The notes: generated by a model not told the origin, from the sequence alone. A stretch of 64,000 nucleotides of DNA from Oleispira sp036960605 (GCA_036960605.1 JBALXI010000018.1:21279-85278); one strand, 5' to 3'; positions 34,995-44,005 are shown, numbered from the stretch's first letter. Made by a program: numbers and translations.

Positions 34995-35897
34995 TTGGAC
35001 AGATTTTCAGCCATGCAAATTTTTGTGCGCATAGTGCAGTTAGGTAGCTTTACCGCGGTGGCCAATGAAATGGCCATGACACAATCAGCTGTCAGTAAAA
35101 AAATCGCCGCGTTAGAAGATACCCTCGCAGCTAAGCTACTAAATCGCAGCAGTCGTAAGGTTGTATTGACCGAAGTTGGCAGTAACTATTTTGAACATTG
35201 TCTATCGATATTAGCGGAAGTAGAAGAGGCTGAATCTCAGGCCAGCGAATATACGCTCAAGCCGAAAGGCTTATTAAAAGTTAACGTGCCGCTATCGTTT
35301 GGGCAGTTACACGTTATGCCGCACCTGCCAAAATTTATGCGAATGTATCCTGACATTCAGTTGGATCTCACCTTATTAGATCGACGTACCGACATTATTA
35401 CAGAAGGTGTAGATGTGGCGATTCGAATTGGAGAGTTAAATGACTCTAGTCTAGTCGCAAAAAAATTGGGTATTACACGACGAGCGCTAGTCGCCAGTCC
35501 TGAATATTTAAAGCAACGAGGCATGCCCACATCGTTGGAAGAACTAAAGCAGCACAACTGCTTAGTGAACTCACATCATGCCAGTATCGATACTTGGTAC
35601 TTTCATTATCAAAAAAAAGAGGTGACGGTTCAGGTTAATGGCTCCATGCGAGCGAATACCGGTTACGCATTAAAAGACTGGGCAATCGCCGACATGGGTA
35701 TCACGATATTGCCCACCTGGTTAATTGCAGATGAGTTAGAAAATGGATGCTTGGTTGAAGTGTTGTCTGATTATGTACCGACGGTTTTTCCTATTAATGC
35801 GCTGTATCCACAGAAACATTACATGCCGTTAAAAGTACGATGTTTTGAAAAATTCTTTCGCGAAATTTTTGCAAGCGAAGCAGAGATTTGTGGCTAG
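34995..35897 (+). CDS. LysR-family regulator (TTG start)
   Basis: A 300-aa regulator, MDRFSAMQIFVRIVQLGSFTAVANEMAMTQSAVSKKIAALEDTLAAKLLNRSSRKVVLT at the N-terminus (HTH). I chose the TTG at 34995 because AAAGGAG (34983-34989) lies 5 nt before it. The frame opens at another TTG (34980), which lies before that site. CrgA-like effector domain (IITEGVDVAIRIGELNDSSLVAKKLG). Divergent from the SDR gene, its likely target. Confidence 0.9.
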   Translation: MDRFSAMQIFVRIVQLGSFTAVANEMAMTQSAVSKKIAALEDTLAAKLLNRSSRKVVLTEVGSNYFEHCLSILAEVEEAESQASEYTLKPKGLLKVNVPLSFGQLHVMPHLPKFMRMYPDIQLDLTLLDRRTDIITEGVDVAIRIGELNDSSLVAKKLGITRRALVASPEYLKQRGMPTSLEELKQHNCLVNSHHASIDTWYFHYQKKEVTVQVNGSMRANTGYALKDWAIADMGITILPTWLIADELENGCLVEVLSDYVPTVFPINALYPQKHYMPLKVRCFEKFFREIFASEAEICG

Positions 35898-35912
35898 CGT
35901 CGAATTAAAGCA

Positions 35913-36830
35913 TTAGAGCAAGTGAGTTATCCAGCGGCGAAATAATTCGACATTGTCTTGCTCTAAGCGTTGGCTACTATTAATTTTCAATGAAAGCGCT
36001 ACCAGATAATACGCATAACTCAGCTCAATAGTATGCGGCGCCGCAACGACTAATTTGCCACTTTTCAAATCGTCAGCCACCAGTAAGCTGCGGCCAAGAG
36101 CAATACCTTGTCCCCCTTGCGCCGCCTGTAAGGTGAAGTTAGACGATTCAAAACTAAGACCTCTAAGCGGTGCATTGCATTCAATTCCTTGTTGTTCAAA
36201 CCAAACCTTCCAGCCGGGGTAGTCGGGTAATGAATCAACCATGCCTTGGTCGTGTAGTAAATTACACTGCTGTAGATTGATCGCATCAGCAATGTTATGC
36301 CTTGCCAAATATTCTGGGCTGCACACAGGAATTAAATATTCATCACTAAGTTTTTCAACCTGATATTCGGGATAGTTACCATCGCCATAACGAATCGCAA
36401 TATCAATTTCCTCTTGCTCTAACGACAAGCGTCGCGTGCTCGTGCCCATTAATAAGTCAATTTCAGGATGTGCTAACTGAAAGTCTGCCAAGCGTGGCAA
36501 TAACCACCGGCCCGCAAAAGAAGGGGATGTATTAATGCGCAGTTTATTGTCCTGTGAATTATTCTTCGCTCGATTCACCGCGTGATGAATGCCATTAAAA
36601 CCTTCGACCAGAGCGGGCAATAATTGTTGCCCTAATTGAGTCAGCTTCACTTTACGGGTTTCACGAATAAAAAGATCAGCACCCAAGTAAGCTTCTAAAT
36701 CTTTAATCTGATGACTCACAGCCGCAGGCGTTACGTTTAAGGCTTCGGCTGCTTGTTTGAAACTGAGTCGTTGGCCAGCCTTCTCAAAACATTGCAGAGC
36801 GTTCAATAGCTGAATCTTGGCCATAAGCAT
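35913..36830 (-). CDS. LysR-family regulator, GcvA-like
   Basis: A 305-aa regulator of the GcvA/AmpR-like subgroup: LLNALQCFEKAGQRLSFKQAAEALNVTPAAVSHQIKDLEAYLGADLFIRETRKVKLT, then SPSFAGRWLLPRLADFQLAHPEIDLLMGTSTRRLSLEQEEIDIAIRYGDG. Met-3 (36824) is the more usual start for this group. Divergent from the peroxiredoxin-like gene, its probable target. Confidence 0.92.
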   Translation of the reverse strand: MLMAKIQLLNALQCFEKAGQRLSFKQAAEALNVTPAAVSHQIKDLEAYLGADLFIRETRKVKLTQLGQQLLPALVEGFNGIHHAVNRAKNNSQDNKLRINTSPSFAGRWLLPRLADFQLAHPEIDLLMGTSTRRLSLEQEEIDIAIRYGDGNYPEYQVEKLSDEYLIPVCSPEYLARHNIADAINLQQCNLLHDQGMVDSLPDYPGWKVWFEQQGIECNAPLRGLSFESSNFTLQAAQGGQGIALGRSLLVADDLKSGKLVVAAPHTIELSYAYYLVALSLKINSSQRLEQDNVELFRRWITHLL

Positions 36831-37033
36831 CCATATGAATCATCGAGGTGAAGGATTATTGTAAATAAGTTCAATTTCAATAGATTACTATTTCTAATCT
36901 ATTGGCTAAATAATAGTCGTTTGTAGATGCTAGTGAAAGGGCTTTAAATGAATTTAAGGATTTATTGCTAGGTTTTATAGTTAAGAAAATCTATTCATTA
37001 ATGCCGTCATTCATTTATCGCATCGAGGTATTT

Positions 37034-37957
37034 ATGCCAACATTACAGGCTCAATCACAGACTAGCTCTCATTCGAAGGGGACCACGAAAGCCGCAGCAC
37101 GACCGGGTGCAGGCATTAACAAGGTGAAGTCCCTATTCATCGGTGCCTACATGCCCTTTGCGATGTCTAGCGCGGGTTATGCAGGCTACATGATCGCTCA
37201 AGGGCATACGATGTGGCTTAGCGTTCTACTCACCACCTTACCCATTACTTTGTTTTTAATGGCCGCAATGGCGCTTAAATCGTTTGCTCGCACAAGCAAA
37301 CACCTACCTGTGATTAGTTTATTGGGTGCATCGGGAATTGGGTATGCAGAATGGTTGTTGATAAACGAGCAGGCTCCAGCTCTGCTATTAGTTTGGAGTA
37401 TTGCAGCCTTCGTTTTGTTTCAAATGTATAACTACTGGTATTCATCATTAGGTCGCAGCATCAGCAATAACATATCAGTAGGGCATAAGCTGCCTGATTT
37501 TAATCTAACCGATATTGCTGGCGAAACTGTAAACAGCAGCAGCTTTCAAGGTAAGCAAACTCTGTTTATGTTTTACCGTGGTAACTGGTGCCCATTATGT
37601 ATGGCACAAATAAAAGAAGTCGCTAAGCATTATCAACAGATCGCTAAAGGCGGTACAGAGATTGTTTTAATCAGCCCGCAACCTCATAGCAATACCCAAA
37701 GCATTGCGAAAAAGTTTGATGTGCCGTTTAACTTCATGACCGACACCAATAATGCCGCCGCACAAATACTTAACATCGCGATGGCGAATGGCTTACCCGC
37801 AGGAATGGAAATGTTGGGCTACGACAGCGATACGGTTTACCCAACGGTTATAATTACCGATACAAAAGGTATGATTAGATTTGTCGATCAAACCGATAAC
37901 TACCGTATCCGTCCAGAGCCAAAAACTTTTATGCCGTACTTAATGGCGGGTAATTAG
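37034..37957 (+). CDS. Membrane-anchored AhpC/TSA-type peroxiredoxin-like protein
   Basis: A 307-aa protein from the ATG at 37034, behind CGAGG; 23 more codons are open upstream. Residues about 30-140 hold three to four membrane segments (YMPFAMSSAGYAGYMIA, WLSVLLTTLPITLFLMAAMAL, SLLGASGIGYAEWLL, LLVWSIAAFVLF). Residues about 150-300 are a thioredoxin-fold peroxiredoxin domain (LPDFNLTDIAGETVNSSSFQGK, FYRGNWCPLCMAQIKEVAKHY) with Cys-x2-Cys. It probably faces one side of the inner membrane. Divergent from a GcvA-like regulator. Confidence 0.87.
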   Translation: MPTLQAQSQTSSHSKGTTKAAARPGAGINKVKSLFIGAYMPFAMSSAGYAGYMIAQGHTMWLSVLLTTLPITLFLMAAMALKSFARTSKHLPVISLLGASGIGYAEWLLINEQAPALLLVWSIAAFVLFQMYNYWYSSLGRSISNNISVGHKLPDFNLTDIAGETVNSSSFQGKQTLFMFYRGNWCPLCMAQIKEVAKHYQQIAKGGTEIVLISPQPHSNTQSIAKKFDVPFNFMTDTNNAAAQILNIAMANGLPAGMEMLGYDSDTVYPTVIITDTKGMIRFVDQTDNYRIRPEPKTFMPYLMAGN

Positions 37958-37959
37958 TT

Positions 37960-38088
37960 GTGACGGGGTTAGCTATTTTTATTGCAGGATTGATCTTCGT
38001 TGCGGGGGTGATAACTGCTTTGACTTTTCGTTGGTTGAAGCAAACAGTAACAGAGTATTTTGCCCCCGGTGTCTTTGGTAATTGGTAA
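37960..38088 (+). CDS. Possible 42-aa single-pass membrane protein
   Basis: A short frame from GTG at 37960, two bases after the peroxiredoxin stop. It encodes one hydrophobic helix (GLAIFIAGLIFVAGVITALTF) followed by a basic then aromatic tail (RWLKQ...GNW). Tight spacing suggests cotranscription, and GGCGGG 10 nt upstream could act as ribosome site. No family recognised; no recognisable alternative frame. Confidence 0.45.
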   Translation: MTGLAIFIAGLIFVAGVITALTFRWLKQTVTEYFAPGVFGNW

Positions 38089-38385
38089 TTAAAAATCTCC
38101 GGTGCAATCATTACTCTAACGATGTAGCTTGGAAGCAGCAAAATGGTCAGCATTTTCTTAATACTTAATTAATGGCTAAAGAGCATAGAAGTACCATGCT
38201 TCCGCAGAAGACGTGGCAGCAACGCTACTTCTATTTAATGATCAAACCCAAGTGATAAACCGAAGTAATAAAGCTAAGTAATCAATGATCATATTTGACG
38301 CGATGACCATTGATTGTAAAAGCTGAATGCATATACTAAACGCCAGCAATTTTTCTAGTTAATCTCAATGTTGAGAGAAGAAATC

Positions 38386-38679
38386 ATGGTTAATATCCTA
38401 GTAACTCTAGACGTTAAAGACTTCTCTTTATTAGCGGCTTTCGAAAGTAAAGCCGTTGAAATTATGCGTTCCCATGGCGGATGCATCATTAGAGCTTTCG
38501 AGACTAAAAGAAATGACGATAACTCTGGGCAGGAAATTCACTTGTTAGAATTCCCAAACATGGCTGCATTCGATGAGTATCGATCTAGCTCATTACTATT
38601 GGAATATGCTGAGCTTAGAAGTAAAGCAATAGGCGCAACGACAGTCGTTATCTCTAGTGAGCAGAAAGAATATTCTTGA
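38386..38679 (+). CDS. DUF1330-like dimeric alpha/beta-barrel protein
   Basis: A 97-aa protein from the ATG at 38386 (MVNILVTLDVKDFSLLAAFESKAVEIMRSHGGCIIRAFETKR), with GAGAGAAG upstream; an ATG six codons earlier (38368) is also in frame. The strand-helix pattern and LLEFPNMAAFDEYRSS fit DUF1330. Function unknown. The 297-bp gap before it (38089-38385) contains a 9-bp-arm inverted repeat (ATAGAAGTA/TACTTCTAT) and nothing else clear. Confidence 0.75.
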   Translation: MVNILVTLDVKDFSLLAAFESKAVEIMRSHGGCIIRAFETKRNDDNSGQEIHLLEFPNMAAFDEYRSSSLLLEYAELRSKAIGATTVVISSEQKEYS

Positions 38680-38739
38680 GCTAAAATCCTCGTGGCAAGT
38701 AAAACTAAAAAATGCACCAATAAAGGCTATGAAGTAGTA

Positions 38740-39231
38740 ATGGAAAAAGTTCTTATAAGTGCCTGCCTGCTAGGTAAGCGAGTCCGCTATGACGGTAATG
38801 CGTTATCGGTCACTGCAACAATCCTAGATCAGTGGATAGCGTCAGGGCGAGTCATTTCAATGTGCCCCGAAGTCGATGCAGGCATGAGCATCCCTAGGGC
38901 GCCGGCAGAAATATCAGCAGGAGACGGCTACGGTGTTTGGGCGGGTACAGCGCGAGTCGTTGAAAATACAGAAGTAGAGGTGACTGATTATTTCAAAAAA
39001 GGCGCACAAATGGCTTTGGCGTTATGCAGGAAATACAATATTACAGTCGCGGTATTGACCGAGAATAGCCCTTCATGTGGAAGCTCGATGATCTACGATG
39101 GCAGTTTTTCAAGTAACAAAATTGATGGGGTTGGCGTGACGACGGCTCTACTCAAAAAGAACGGCATTAAAGTTTTTAGCCAGCATGATATTGAACGTGC
39201 TAACCAAGCACTGCATAAGATAAGCCGCTAA
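38740..39231 (+). CDS. DUF523-family protein
   Basis: A 163-aa protein from the ATG at 38740 (MEKVLISACLLGKRVRYDGNA); the frame opens 16 codons earlier at a GTG. CPEVDAGMSIPRAPAEIS and VLTENSPSCGSSMIYDGSF are the hallmarks of DUF523, with conserved cysteines (SACLLG, MCPE, SPSCGS) that suggest metal or cluster binding. Full length for the family when it lacks the fused DUF1722 domain. Role unknown. Confidence 0.88.
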   Translation: MEKVLISACLLGKRVRYDGNALSVTATILDQWIASGRVISMCPEVDAGMSIPRAPAEISAGDGYGVWAGTARVVENTEVEVTDYFKKGAQMALALCRKYNITVAVLTENSPSCGSSMIYDGSFSSNKIDGVGVTTALLKKNGIKVFSQHDIERANQALHKISR

Positions 39232-39345
39232 GTAGCGATTAGTTATAATTATCCAAACGAATACACCGCCATGAAAATAAGGCATTTCTACAATCTAACC
39301 AAAGCACTTAGGGTTCATTCATCGTTTTAGAATTAAGGATGAACT

Positions 39346-39750
39346 ATGAACAAAGTAGCGGAAGGATTTGAGCCCCTATTTAGAAGCAGCCCTTACTTAG
39401 ATTTATTAGGCCCAATCTATAATAAGAAAACAGAAACAGGATTATTAATTGGGCTTAGGGCTGAGAAGAAACACTGCAATGCCAGAGATCTAGTACATGG
39501 CGGTGTGCTTAGCAGCCTTGCAGACATCGCACTGGGCTACAATGCAGCGTTTCAAGGCAAAGAACCTGTGCCCATGGTCACCGCAAGTCTCAATATAGAT
39601 TATGTCGGATCGGTAAAGCTCGGCGACTGGATAGAAATATCAGCCGATGTGCAAAAGGTCGGTAGAAACATGGCCTTTGCAAACTGCTATTTCTTCGTTG
39701 ATTCAGCGCGCATCGCCAGAGCCAGTGCTGTATTTAATGTTATTAACTAA
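39346..39750 (+). CDS. PaaI-type hotdog thioesterase
   Basis: A 134-aa protein behind AAGGATG. LGLRAEKKHCNARDLVHGGVLSSLADIALGYNAAF is the hotdog helix with the HGG motif, and PMVTASLNIDYVGSVKLGDWIEISADVQKVGRNMAFANCYF the following strands. The helix contains an Asp-x3-Leu-like acidic residue usual in PaaI thioesterases. Acts on an acyl-CoA of unknown type. Confidence 0.88.
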   Translation: MNKVAEGFEPLFRSSPYLDLLGPIYNKKTETGLLIGLRAEKKHCNARDLVHGGVLSSLADIALGYNAAFQGKEPVPMVTASLNIDYVGSVKLGDWIEISADVQKVGRNMAFANCYFFVDSARIARASAVFNVIN

Positions 39751-39892
39751 GGTTCGAGGAACGTTTTCCGAACAGTGTTATCCAATAAAATATCATTGCC
39801 AATATTCCTGCGGGAGTTTACTCTTGCATGTTTAATGAACAGTGCTTTAGCAGTATAGAGCAAGCACCGCATGAACATACGCTAGGGTAAGC

Positions 39893-42214
39893 ATGAACTT
39901 AAAAACATCATTAAACAGTATTGTACTGGCCGCATGCTTAGCAGCCTCATTAACGGCTTGTGGCGGTAGTTCGAGCAGCTCACCAACACCAGAGCCGCCA
40001 ATAGTCGTCGATCCAATTGAAGAGGTGCCTACCAATACGATCAGCCACGCCTATTTTCGTGACCAAGACAGCGCCAGCGGTAAACTCGGTGGCAGCATCA
40101 CATTAGAAGTGAGTGCCGCAGAAGCGACCCAGCCCTTTAAAACAGAATCTATCTGGATCTATTGGGCAGACGCCAACGGTAACAAGCTGGAGGGTACAGC
40201 AAGCAGAGCCTGGCTTAAAACAGAGAGCTTCAAATCAGAATCAGATTCTACCTTCAACATTGTGATACCCACGGGCACCCGCATTCCAGAAAACACTCAA
40301 AGCAGCTCTCAAGCCCTAATACTGTATCCACATAATGGCTATGGCGAAGCAGAGAAAGGCACCTTAATAAAATTCCACGACTTCATCGGTAATACCCAGC
40401 TTTCTGGCCCAGGTGGCAACGAATACTTCCCTTGGTATTACGGCCAGCCACCAGCTAGCGATGTTGAACCTGCAGAATTCACCGTATTACGTGACAAAAT
40501 ATCCGTCCACCGCAGTGATAGTGGCCGCTGCATCTTCGATAATGGCTTAGTGGGTATCATTGATATGGCCTATGCCGTTGACGAAGCTTGGGTAGCGGGC
40601 AAGGGGAGTGGCCCAAATGCACAAGCCAACGACGCTAATGACAGCCTATTTCCGATCTACGAGTATCCGTGTGCAGAAGCCCCAATCAATACTCACCGTT
40701 GGGTAGGGGACCGTGCGGCTGATACAGAAGATGGGATTGAATATGTATGGACGTATTCAACCATTAACGACGCCATGTTTTACGGAACAATCGTCTACGA
40801 TACCTTTGTTAAATACCTTGGCGAGCCACCACTCGATGAAAAATTACGCATTCGTTTACATTATGAAAATAGAGGCTCAACGACAGGGTATTGGGATGGC
40901 GCTTACGCAACGTTTGGTGATGGTTATTTCCGTCAATATTCAGCAGCATCACTCGACTCTATTGGCCATGAAATTGGCCACGGAGTATTGAACCGCATAA
41001 TGGGCGTCGACTTTTTTCAAGCCAGCTCGACTGAAGGGATGAGTAAAGGATTTAGAACGGTGCATGAAGCCTTTGGCGACATCTCAGGTGTTATGGCTTG
41101 GTACGAATATGGCCTGCTCAAAGGCGAGGATCAAAGTGGAAGTATCGGTGCAGACGATTATTGGATACACGGTGAAGAAAATACCGGCGGAGTTATTGGC
41201 AGAATACGCAGGCTGAATCAAATTGTGACAGAGTATGAGGCGATTGAAACCATGCTGGATTACGACGACACAAATCCAAATTATTATTTAAGCATTGGTA
41301 TGTTCACCTACCCGTTTTATCTATTACAGGAAAAATGGGGAATGGAAGAGGCTTATAGCTTATACATAGCCGCCGCTAGAAATTGTTGGGCCTCAACCAT
41401 GAACCATACCCAGCTCGCGCAGTGCCTAAAGCAACAAGCCGCACTTATCTCTGCTGAAAAAGAAGCCGACGTCGTAACGGCGTTTAAAGTAGTAAAAATT
41501 AAACTCTTCGACGAAGGTGTGCTGAGTCATTACCAATTTGAAAAATCAAAACTACGCACACAATTCACCGACGATAGTCGCAGCACAAGCCAAGTGTCTA
41601 AATGGTTGTGGGATTTTGGTGATGGTGAAACATCAACTGAAAAGAATCCACAACATACCTATGCCAGCTCTGGAAACTACTCGGTAAAATTAACCACAGA
41701 AGATACTGGAGGTTATAAAGATGACTTCACTCGCAAAGTTTCAGTCACCGATCAGTATTGCAAAATCACTGCAGGCTATGCACCCAGCAATGACATAGGC
41801 GAAGCGATAATAAACGCAACCGATCTGAATTTTAATGCGGATGAATGGGATTACAGCGCCACACCCATTTCCCTCTCGGGTCCAAATAATAGAACGTTGA
41901 ACTTAGATATTACAGGTGCAAGTAATACCGCCATTGACGAAACAACCGAGTGGAATGTTTGGTTAGACATAAACGACGACGGTTTTTATACAGCTGACGA
42001 AATAGTAGAAACAACAACGGTCGCGATAGGCCAGCCCTATGGCGTGAATACCAGTATTGATTTATCTGCGTTTATTGCAGCAGCCAATGAGACAGCAGGG
42101 GAAGGCCAGCCTTCGATCGAGAGATACATGCGAATAATCGGTGAGCATACTATGGTCGGCGCGTGTTCTTCCGCAGTGGGCGAAGCGTTTGATGTAAGAA
42201 TAACTTGGCAGTGA
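39893..42214 (+). CDS. Secreted lipoprotein metalloprotease, M4-like gluzincin with PKD domain
   Basis: A 773-aa protein with a lipoprotein signal (lipobox LTAC near residues 20-23) and a Ser/Pro linker. HEIGHG (about residues 358-363) supplies two zinc ligands and HEAFGDISG (about 390) resembles the M4 motif with the third ligand Glu and the Asp four residues on. The spacing is about nine residues longer than in thermolysin. Residues about 555-620 are a PKD domain (WLWDFGDGETSTEKNPQHTY, SGNYSVKLTT). The C-terminal ~150 residues (WNVWLDINDDGFYTADEIVE) resemble GEVED-type surface modules. Fragments of this gene occur at 43453 and 55802. Confidence 0.85.
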   Translation: MNLKTSLNSIVLAACLAASLTACGGSSSSSPTPEPPIVVDPIEEVPTNTISHAYFRDQDSASGKLGGSITLEVSAAEATQPFKTESIWIYWADANGNKLEGTASRAWLKTESFKSESDSTFNIVIPTGTRIPENTQSSSQALILYPHNGYGEAEKGTLIKFHDFIGNTQLSGPGGNEYFPWYYGQPPASDVEPAEFTVLRDKISVHRSDSGRCIFDNGLVGIIDMAYAVDEAWVAGKGSGPNAQANDANDSLFPIYEYPCAEAPINTHRWVGDRAADTEDGIEYVWTYSTINDAMFYGTIVYDTFVKYLGEPPLDEKLRIRLHYENRGSTTGYWDGAYATFGDGYFRQYSAASLDSIGHEIGHGVLNRIMGVDFFQASSTEGMSKGFRTVHEAFGDISGVMAWYEYGLLKGEDQSGSIGADDYWIHGEENTGGVIGRIRRLNQIVTEYEAIETMLDYDDTNPNYYLSIGMFTYPFYLLQEKWGMEEAYSLYIAAARNCWASTMNHTQLAQCLKQQAALISAEKEADVVTAFKVVKIKLFDEGVLSHYQFEKSKLRTQFTDDSRSTSQVSKWLWDFGDGETSTEKNPQHTYASSGNYSVKLTTEDTGGYKDDFTRKVSVTDQYCKITAGYAPSNDIGEAIINATDLNFNADEWDYSATPISLSGPNNRTLNLDITGASNTAIDETTEWNVWLDINDDGFYTADEIVETTTVAIGQPYGVNTSIDLSAFIAAANETAGEGQPSIERYMRIIGEHTMVGACSSAVGEAFDVRITWQ

Positions 42215-42304
42215 TTAGTTGGATGAAAATACTGATTACGCTGGGTTTTATCAGTCTATTCTAATGCTGAGTATTATTTTTTATAATTGATTAACGGAGT
42301 GAGC

Positions 42305-42688
42305 ATGTCCCAAGATCTAGAGAAGAATAAACAAAATGCAGTCGCTTTCTATCGCATGGCTTACCTAGGTGAGCCAGCAAAAGCGGTAGAACAATATGTC
42401 GGCGATGATTACAAACAGCACAACCCCGCAGTCGGTGATGGCAAACAGCCATTCATTGATTACTTCGACGAAATGCATCGCGACTACGCTGATAAAAGTA
42501 TTGAGTTTGTAAGAGTCATTGCAGAAGGAGACCTCGTATCTTTGCACACTCATCAAACGTGGCCAGATAACGATGAATACGTGACCATGGATTTCTTTCG
42601 CTTTGATAAAAATGGAAAAATTGTAGAACACTGGGATGCCATTCAGCAGATCCCCCTAGAATCAAAAAATGGCAATACCTTGTATTAA
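42305..42688 (+). CDS. SnoaL-like (NTF2 fold) protein
   Basis: A 127-aa protein from the ATG at 42305, behind ACGGAGTGAGC. NKQNAVAFYRMAYLGEPAKAVEQYVGDDYKQHNPAVGDGKQPFIDYFDEM and DFFRFDKNGKIVEHWDAIQQIP are typical of the SnoaL-like family with its HNP and HWD motifs. Small-molecule or isomerase role unknown. Probably first gene of a run of small membrane-protein genes. Confidence 0.87.
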   Translation: MSQDLEKNKQNAVAFYRMAYLGEPAKAVEQYVGDDYKQHNPAVGDGKQPFIDYFDEMHRDYADKSIEFVRVIAEGDLVSLHTHQTWPDNDEYVTMDFFRFDKNGKIVEHWDAIQQIPLESKNGNTLY

Positions 42689-42745
42689 TAGAGGGGCCAT
42701 CGTGACGTTTATCCAAACGAATGTTAATCGCAGAAGGAAATTAAT

Positions 42746-42823
42746 ATGAGCAGTTCACTCATCGGTGGTGTGGTTGTAGTATTTATTGTTATCTTTATAG
42801 CGATCGTCGCTTCTAAGCGATAA
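42746..42823 (+). CDS. 25-residue single-pass membrane microprotein
   Basis: ATG at 42746 preceded by a good ribosome site (AGAAGGAAA, about 8 nt spacing). The product starts MSSSLIGGVVVVFIVIFIAI and ends VASKR: one strong membrane helix with a positive C-terminus. It sits between the SnoaL-like gene and a multi-pass membrane protein gene, all on the same strand. Too short for family assignment. Confidence 0.6.
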   Translation: MSSSLIGGVVVVFIVIFIAIVASKR

Positions 42824-42869
42824 CCATTGCAGAATATTAGTCTGTAAATTACAAGGAGTTATACACAGC

Positions 42870-43436
42870 ATGGAAAAATTATTTAATGGGCTGCAAAAAT
42901 ACGCAACAGGAAAGCTCGTAAGCGTATTATTTGTATTAACGCAGATTGTCTATCTATCAATGATTGCTTACTCCATTCCTGCAGTGACTGCATTTGCCCC
43001 AGAGCTTCCCCTATTTGATATGTCTCCAACAGGCTATACATTCGCATACGCCAATGAACTATTAAGCACTCTCGGTGCAGAAGGTCGTCATTTATATCTA
43101 ACGACTCAACTGCCATTAGATTGCATTTACCCAGGCTTATTTAGTCTCTCCTATTCGTTATTACTGATTTGGCTATTTAGAAAAACATTTAAAGCAGACT
43201 CTAAGGTTTACTATGTTGCAGTCGTACCTTTTTTAGGGGGAATTTTTGATTACATAGAAAATCTCTTTATTATAAAAATGATAAATTCATTTCCTAATCT
43301 GCAAGCAGAGACCGTTGAGATGGCCAATGCATTCACCATTTTAAAAAGCAGTTTTGTTACTATTTTCTTTGTTTTGTTGCTGGTAGGGTTTGCATTGCTA
43401 CTTAAACAAAAATTATCCGCTCGGACACAGAGCTAG
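42870..43436 (+). CDS. Four-helix membrane protein of unknown function
   Basis: A 188-aa protein behind AAGGAG. Four hydrophobic segments: about 16-38, 90-106, 118-135 and 157-177. The loop after the first is long and polar (APELPLFDMSPTGYTFAYANELLSTLG). PLDCIYPGLFSLSYSLLLIWLFRK and VPFLGGIFDYIENLFIIKM are conspicuous and probably conserved. Family not recognised. The stop codon lies inside a 27-bp palindrome. Confidence 0.8.
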   Translation: MEKLFNGLQKYATGKLVSVLFVLTQIVYLSMIAYSIPAVTAFAPELPLFDMSPTGYTFAYANELLSTLGAEGRHLYLTTQLPLDCIYPGLFSLSYSLLLIWLFRKTFKADSKVYYVAVVPFLGGIFDYIENLFIIKMINSFPNLQAETVEMANAFTILKSSFVTIFFVLLLVGFALLLKQKLSARTQS

Positions 43437-43451
43437 TAACTAGCTCTGTGT
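43425..43451. terminator. 27-bp palindrome over the end of the membrane gene
   Basis: Perfect 13-bp arms ACACAGAGCTAGT and ACTAGCTCTGTGT around a single A. It includes the TAG stop at 43434-43436. There is no T-tract. With a one-base centre the DNA could form a cruciform; as RNA it would make a stable hairpin, so termination, mRNA protection or protein binding are all possible. Confidence 0.5.
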
Positions 43452-43452
43452 A

Positions 43453-43504
43453 GAGGCCTACAAAGATGACTTTAGCCGTAAAATGTCGGTAACCGAAGAA
43501 TACT
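43453..43504 (+). pseudogene. Fragment of a PKD-domain protease gene
   Basis: The frame at 43453 reads EAYKDDFSRKMSVTEEY, matching GGYKDDFTRKVSVTDQY at the end of the PKD domain of the protease at 39893; the DNA aligns as well. It has no start of its own and lies in the gap before the next gene. Confidence 0.65.
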
Positions 43505-43522
43505 CAGAACTAAGGAATACAC

Positions 43523-43927
43523 ATGGAAACGAATGCAGCTGTTGAAGAGCAAGAAAAAAAACAAGAAGAACAAAACGAAAAGAAGCGAGGATTTTTGTTA
43601 ACTTTTTACCTAGTTTTAATGTTTGTCGTTAATCCACTGACCGCATTTACCTATTTTACTAATCCCGAATTGGTACTTCAGGCATCCCCAGAGCTGACAG
43701 TTGGGATACTCTACTTTCTGGGCGTTATCTCCATTGTAAACGTGGCAATAGCCGCTGGCGTATGGGTATGGAAGAAGTGGGCTGTATATGGATTTTTCGG
43801 TATTGCGGCGATCGCACTCGGTATCAACTTATACATCGGAATTGGCATCATGCCTTCCTTAATAGGGTTAATAGGTCCAGTCATTATCTACTTCACAGCG
43901 AAGAGCCGCTGGGAACATTTCTCCTAA
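43523..43927 (+). CDS. Small membrane protein of unknown function
   Basis: A 134-aa protein. The N-terminus is a highly charged Glu/Lys/Gln run (residues 1-23), followed by four hydrophobic segments (about 26-46, 57-80, 85-104 and 106-125). The pattern resembles many small four-TM proteins of unclassified type. The charged head should be cytoplasmic. No ribosome site is obvious beyond CTAAGGAA 8 nt upstream. Confidence 0.75.
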   Translation: METNAAVEEQEKKQEEQNEKKRGFLLTFYLVLMFVVNPLTAFTYFTNPELVLQASPELTVGILYFLGVISIVNVAIAAGVWVWKKWAVYGFFGIAAIALGINLYIGIGIMPSLIGLIGPVIIYFTAKSRWEHFS

Positions 43928-44005
43928 AAAGACTCAGTCAATAATCTATTGTCTGATCTTGGTTTTGGGTATTACTCTATGTGCGTTATTCACCTGGATT
44001 AATAC

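Noticed and set aside
39248..42720. The 12-mer ATCCAAACGAAT occurring near 39250 and 42710
   Set aside because: Only two copies, no symmetry and no consistent position relative to genes.
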